From: Limnephilus marmoratus
Lineage: Eukaryota > Arthropoda > Insecta > Trichoptera > Limnephilidae
NCBI GenBank assembly: GCA_917880885.1
Contig: OU862908.1
Location: 52,473,819-52,537,818 of the forward strand
Length of the DNA stretch: 64,000 bases
Direction of reading: 5' to 3'
Below are positions 59,275-64,000 of this stretch, piece by piece (within the stretch, counting starts at the first letter, position 1; each line of letters opens with the position of its first letter). Under the pieces are notes generated by a model. That model made no database searches. It worked only from the letters and a program-made list of their open reading frames with translations, and was not told the DNA's origin. A program made the translations under genes and the position numbers.

Positions 59275-59975
59275 AGATGTTCTTTCCTTCCTCTCCTCAA
59301 AAAGATCCTCCACACAGCATCCCAGATGACATAGGCCTATTGTTTTTTTTTTAATTTTATTTTTTAGATTAACTCCACACAGGAGGCCGTGAGGAAAATA
59401 ATTTCCCTCAAGGCCTATGTCATCTGGGATGCTGTGTGGAAGGTCTTTTTGAGGAGAGGAAGGAATGAACATTGGTCTTGAAGAGACCCATGTTGCAGGA
59501 AGGAGGAAACACAGAGGCCGGCAAATCATTCCACAGCCGAGCTGTTGAACACAAGAACGAGTCGAAGAAGCGACCTGTTCTCATGTGACAAATGTCAACC
59601 ATGTACAAATGTTGGGCACGCGTTTGGCGTGTTTCCCGACTATGCACCGGTGCCGAAGGGATTAATGACGCTAATTCCTCGGAAAACCTTCCATTGTAAT
59701 AACGGTAGAAAAAGGATAGCATTCCCACCCGACGCCTGTGCTCTAAGGATTGCAATCCGTCTGTTAATATGGGAGTATTTATCAAACGGACCGCCCGTTT
59801 CTGCACAGAGTCGAGGGTATTTTTCAGGTATTTTGGAGCTCCAGACCAGAGGTGGCTGCCAAATTCAACCGTGGGGCGCACTTGTGATTTGTACAGGGTT
59901 AGCAGTTGTGTACTATTAAAGTATCTGCGGGCCCTGTACAGTAGGTACTGTGTGGGGTTAATGTAAAAAAAAAAC
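59275..59975 (-). pseudogene. LINE-A 3' end with an inverted tail duplicate
   Basis: The minus strand of 59420-59881 is open for 153 codons: VQKRAVRLINTPILTDGLQS, then RRVGMLSFFYRYYNGRFSEE, CHMRTGRFFDSFLCSTARLW and NDLPASVFPPSCNMGLFKTN, the end of a Jockey-like ORF2. The 3' hairpin follows at 59386-59410. At 59280-59338 the last part of the same tail recurs in plus orientation, making an inverted repeat of about 60 bp. Another tail word (GTGTGGGGTTAATGTAAAAA) lies in plus orientation at 59950-59972. This is the best-preserved LINE-A copy here, but it is 5'-truncated. Confidence 0.85.
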
Positions 59976-60289
59976 TTTGCGATTGGATTTCAATTTAAAC
60001 GATTTTGTATTCATTTGAAATAAACACGATGAGATAAGTGCTTTAGCGTTATAAAGTAGAAAGTTACGTAATTTATTCAATAAGGTTTTGCCGCTGAGAA
60101 GTCCATTGTAACCTTAGTTTCAAAGAGTGACAGGCAGGGTGATGTTAAAATTGAAATTTCAATAGTATGCCTTTATTAACTTTAATATTAATAACCATCA
60201 TCATTTTCAACAAATTTATCATGAATTAGTTTTCCCATCCACCTCACTGATTTAACCAATCTTATTAGAACCAGAGCAGAATGTCAATT

Positions 60290-60570
60290 AGCAGCGTAGT
60301 GTCTTAGTGCTAACCAGCATTCGCATTAGCAGCCCTTGCCGGCGCCTCTTGGCCAGGCGAATTAATCTCGCAGTATCGCATCACAAAGTGCGTTGCCGCT
60401 CGTGTAATTGGATATCCTCTGAACTATCCTGGGCCCGGATCCGAATTCATCCTTAGACGGCTTTATCTCGCCCAGGAATGCAAGAATGTGCAGCAGAAAC
60501 TGCACACTGAATACTGCCTTAATCACGATGGCGAATTTAAATTAGAGACTTCGGCCAGCGCGATTTATTC
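60290..60570. promoter_or_regulatory. GC-richer unique patch, candidate enhancer
   Basis: About 280 bp of balanced-composition, unique DNA. It includes homeodomain cores (TAATTGG, GAATTAATC), a GATA-like GGATATCC, Caudal-like TTTATTC and CG-rich words. Its edges against AT-rich DNA are sharp. No open frame. Confidence 0.35.
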
Positions 60571-61009
60571 ACTTATTCGAAACGTGGGAAATATTTGCAC
60601 CTGTTTGATATTTTTTTATTGTGTAAAAAAATATTGATTAATTTAGGTTTATTACAATTTATCACCGAGGGGTGCTTTGATACTTAATACTCATTCTTTT
60701 TTTGACTCCAACGATTGTTATTGAAAAATGTACAGTTTTCTTATTATGTTGTGTCGAAAGCACAATATAAGATTCCTGAAGGGAACATTCCAATTGAGAT
60801 ATTTATGCAAAGGGTTATCAAGAAATGATTTATACAACATACCAACTAATCGCTCACTTCAATATGTATTCAATCAAACGTTATGGTTGCATTCGTAGCT
60901 ATCACAATTTGGCTTACAATTTTCACAACTTTGCCTACAATTTTGCTTACACAATTTTCCAAAGAGAGGATGAACCTCCACATAAATACGTTTGGTATAC
61001 ACTCCTTAC

Positions 61010-62180
61010 TTATTTCCCTTTTACAGGTACTTTGTTTCATTGAATATACTCTTCTACCATACTCTCGCCCTGAGTATTAGATTCACTTGATCGTGTCATC
61101 GATCGTTACTGACTTCTTTCAGTAATTTACAAGTCACGAAAATGTTTTCCGGATACTTCTTGCAGATGCAAGAAGTCTCCGGAAAAAGAGAATATTGTCT
61201 CATTCAATATTATCTTCCGCCATACTCTTGCTGGACTTGACCTGACTAAAGTATTTGATTCTCTTGATCGTCCCATGTGATGTTCGATCGTTACCGACTT
61301 ATTCCAATAATTTACAAGTAACAAAAATGTTTTCTAATTACTTCTTACTCCATTCCCAGGTGCTTCGTCTCGTACAATAAACACTTCTGCCATACTTTTG
61401 CTTGACATGACAGTACCGAAATATTTGATTCACTTGATCGTGCAGTATATTCTTCGATAGTTACCAACTTCTTCCATTAATTTACAAGTCACAAAAATAT
61501 TTTCCAGGTACTTATTTCTTTATGCATCCGCTCCTCATTTCGTTCCCATTTCCAGGAACTTCGTCTCATACAATATACTCTTCTGCAATACTCTTGCATG
61601 ACATGACCTGGATGAAGTATTCGGTTCACTCGATTGTGCCATGTGTTCTTCGATCGTTACTGATTTCTTCCGTTGATTTACAATTTTTTTTTCCAGTTAC
61701 TTATTTCTTCGTGCATCCGCTCCTTACTGCGTTACCATTTACAGATACTTCGTCTCGTTCAATATAATCTTCTGCCATACTCTTGCTTGACATGACCTGA
61801 ATGAAATATTTGACTCACTCGATCATGTCGTGTGTTCTTCGATCGTTACTGATTTCTTCCATTAATTTACACACAAAAATGTTTTCCAGTTACTTATTTC
61901 TTCGTGCATCCGCTCCTTACTGCGTCACCATTTACAGACACTTCGTCTCATTCAATATATTCTTGCCATACTCTTGACATGACCTGAATGAAGTATTTGA
62001 TTCACTTGATCGTGCCATGTGTCCTTCGATCATTATTGACTTCTTCAATTAATTTAAAAGTAACAAAAATGTTTTCCAAATGCTTCTTTTGGTTCATCTG
62101 CTTTAAACGCCTTAACCAGTTTGCCCCCATCTTAATTTCGTTAATCAAACATCATCCCTACATTATTTTTGGATTCTAAT
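61010..62180. repeat. Satellite-like array of 170-195 bp units
   Basis: Six head-to-tail imperfect units recur on CATACTCTTGCTTGACATGA, GATTCACTTGATCGTGCCAT and TTCGATCGTTACTGACTTCT. Spacing between TCGATCGTTAC-type landmarks is about 170-195 bp. The last two or three units are the most alike. Open frames inside are not shared in phase across units. Confidence 0.9.
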
Positions 62181-62284
62181 TTCAGATACTGCATTCAAAT
62201 TAGGTACCTAAATTTTTGATGATTTAAAGGAAAATCAAGAAAATTAAGGAATTTACACATTTTTGTATTAGTCGGTATTGGGTC

Positions 62285-62480
62285 ATCACTGCCCCGAGAG
62301 TGAGTATTACTGCAGTGGTTCGTCACCGGCGCATGGGCGGCCCAAAAAAACACCTCGACAGACAAATTGATCCTCGGCCTGAACATAAATATCCCCGTCT
62401 ACCTGAGTGTGTGTGTTTTTATGCGACAATCTTTAAATCTGTCGCAATTAATTTCCGTGTGTAGTCTGACACCTTTTAAT
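62285..62480. promoter_or_regulatory. GC-richer unique patch
   Basis: Balanced composition, with GACAAATTGATCCTCGGC, which closely resembles GACAAACTGGTCCTCGGC in the patch at 15.25 kb. It could be a shared regulatory motif or a relic repeat. Confidence 0.25.
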
Positions 62481-62979
62481 TCTTCCTCTCCGGGAATTTC
62501 AGTTTTTTCTTATTCTTTATCCATCTATGAAAATAAATGGATTTGATAGGATTATTCACAGGATATATATTTAAAATTTCAAACATTATTCAAGTTAATT
62601 TTTTCAAAATCTGGAAGAAATTATTTATGAACCTTTGTTCTTGTTCAAGATAATTAAACTCCTTATTTAACCCATGTACCTACCTACAATATTTTTAATC
62701 AATACCTACGTCTTATTTATTCACAGCGCTCTTTTAAATACTATGCTGAAAGCGTGTGCCTGTAATAGTTCAACCATTTTTTTCCGCATACCAAAAATGC
62801 TAAAGAGTTTAAATTTATATCTCGTTTCGGAGCTTACGATCTTTTTTGGATTTGAATATAGGACACAGAGAGTTACTGCAACAAACATCAAAGAAAACAC
62901 AGCATGGAAATAATTTAAAAATAACTCGGAACAATGAAGAGAAAACTCTCACTAACTTCTTCCATTGCCATTTCTAATG

Positions 62980-63170
62980 CACAGACCCTGTATAGGTATG
63001 TTGAGTCTATTCTACAGGTATTTCTATGGAGCCTTCTTGAAGGCTGGCGACGGACATGAGCGTTATACCCGTTCACAGTTGTTGATGTTGGCTCCAAAAG
63101 AACGGGTCGTTTTTCCGATTCGTTTTTTCCGATCGGTTTTTGTGTGAGAGCGTGCTACGGGCGTCTGTTT
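62980..63170 (+). pseudogene. Diverged LINE-A-type reverse-transcriptase fragment
   Basis: The frame reads IGMLSLFYRYFYGAFLK and later RYTRSQLLML. After a frame change, KRTGRFSDSFFPI follows. These match RVGMLSFFYRYYNGRF, TRAQHLYMV and RTGRFFDSF in the LINE-A copy at 59.4-59.9 kb. About 15 codons in between are lost. Confidence 0.65.
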
Positions 63171-63194
63171 TTCAGTTTTTTTTTCAATGGCTCC

Positions 63195-63590
63195 TAACAT
63201 GAGGCTCTGAGGAAAAAAATCTCTCAGGGCCTATGTCATCGTTGATGCTATGTGGAGGGTACTTTTAGGGAAAGGAAGTAGAGAAAGTGCTGGGAAGGAA
63301 AAGGCATGAGGGGTGGGTAGGAATCTGAGGGTCAATAAGTCTACGAGTGACGTGTGAATCCTTCCCTCCAGGGTCGAGAGAGTTCGTCTGGAGAGGTTAA
63401 AATGTCCTCAACCAGTCTCTCCCGATCCAACCCGCAACGCAGCAGGTGGGCAAACAAATTCGCCACCAAGACCTAGATAAACCTCACCTCACGGACCTGG
63501 GCACCTTTGTTAAATCACCAAATGTAGCGAACCACTTAGGGTGACCTACGGCAGGGTTAAATGGTTCCCGGGGTGGCGGTACAATCCTTA
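63195..63590 (-). mobile_element. A-element, near full length
   Basis: Hairpin end on the left (GAGGCTCTGAGGAAAAAAATC, then CTCTCAGGGCCTATGTCATC) through AAATGGTTCCCGGGGTGGCG at the 5' end. It directly adjoins the LINE-A-type fragment on its left. Confidence 0.8.
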
Positions 63591-64000
63591 CTACAGTCTC
63601 TACCTTCACCCACCTCACAACACTACACAGACACGGGTGCTCTTATCTCATAAAAAATAATAAGAAAGTGTTTCTCATCAAATCACGGACGAAGTTTTGT
63701 AGAAAAGATAAAACTAATATAATAGAGTCACATTAAAAAAATACTAGAAAAAACCTATGTCAAAAATGTGTCGTTTCAATTAGGAACTACACCTTATTTA
63801 ACCGCAGGTCAACAGGAATGGTTCAGATTGACAAGTCTTCTAGGAGGAACAAACTAATTGGTGCAGGTACCAGGACCTGCCTGTCTCAGGAATGGTGTCC
63901 GGACCTAGATTTACAAGGACCAACGCTGGGAATATAGATTGTATCTCGTCGATAGATAAATAATACATCCCAATAGCCATAAAACCAACTGATGACCATA
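63591..64000. other. Window end
   Basis: Unique sequence with no recognised gene or repeat. Confidence 0.35.

Overview
This is about 64 kb of AT-rich insect nuclear DNA holding one recognisable host gene and a large, repeat-packed non-coding flank. A lepidopteran (moth or butterfly) source is my best guess. It rests on Helitron-type repeats that open with TCCTACTAATATTATAAAGG, on the common word TAGGTACCT, and on Jockey-, CR1- and RTE-like LINE remnants of the kind common in that order. I could not test this by a search.

The host gene is drumstick (drm), a small two-finger member of the odd-skipped zinc-finger family. Exon 1 (666-886) carries the whole conserved N-terminus, all of finger 1 and most of finger 2. 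A candidate exon 2 (4634-4694), absent from any simple long-ORF list, supplies the last zinc-binding histidine, a short Ser-rich tail and a stop. Together they give a 93-residue protein. No other host gene could be recognised in the following 59 kb.

That 59 kb is a mosaic. Isolated GC-richer, apparently unique patches (near 1.7, 15.3, 16.4, 17.7, 20.0, 30.5, 51.2, 59.1, 60.4 and 62.3 kb) stand out from the AT-rich background and are candidate enhancers of drm or of neighbouring odd-family genes. Between them lie transposable elements: (a) a LINE family ('LINE-A') and a roughly 500-bp non-autonomous partner ('A-element') that share a 3' hairpin; (b) a tRNA-headed SINE ('SINE-B') in at least nine copies, and a second tRNA-headed SINE; (c) four non-autonomous Helitrons with clean TC...CTAG ends between A and T; (d) hAT-like elements with exact 8-bp target duplications; (e) fold-back elements flanked by TATA; (f) other terminal-inverted-repeat elements and a long near-perfect palindrome; (g) remnants of three further LINE lineages.

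The most informative structure runs from 53.4 to 56.6 kb. A degenerate LINE is interrupted by three different DNA transposons, and removing each with one copy of its target duplication rejoins LINE protein sequence. Several tandem arrays (13.0, 21.5, 41, 42.2, 54.6 and 61 kb) complete the window. I see no true tRNA or rRNA genes, no CRISPR array and no sign of a prokaryotic or viral replicon.
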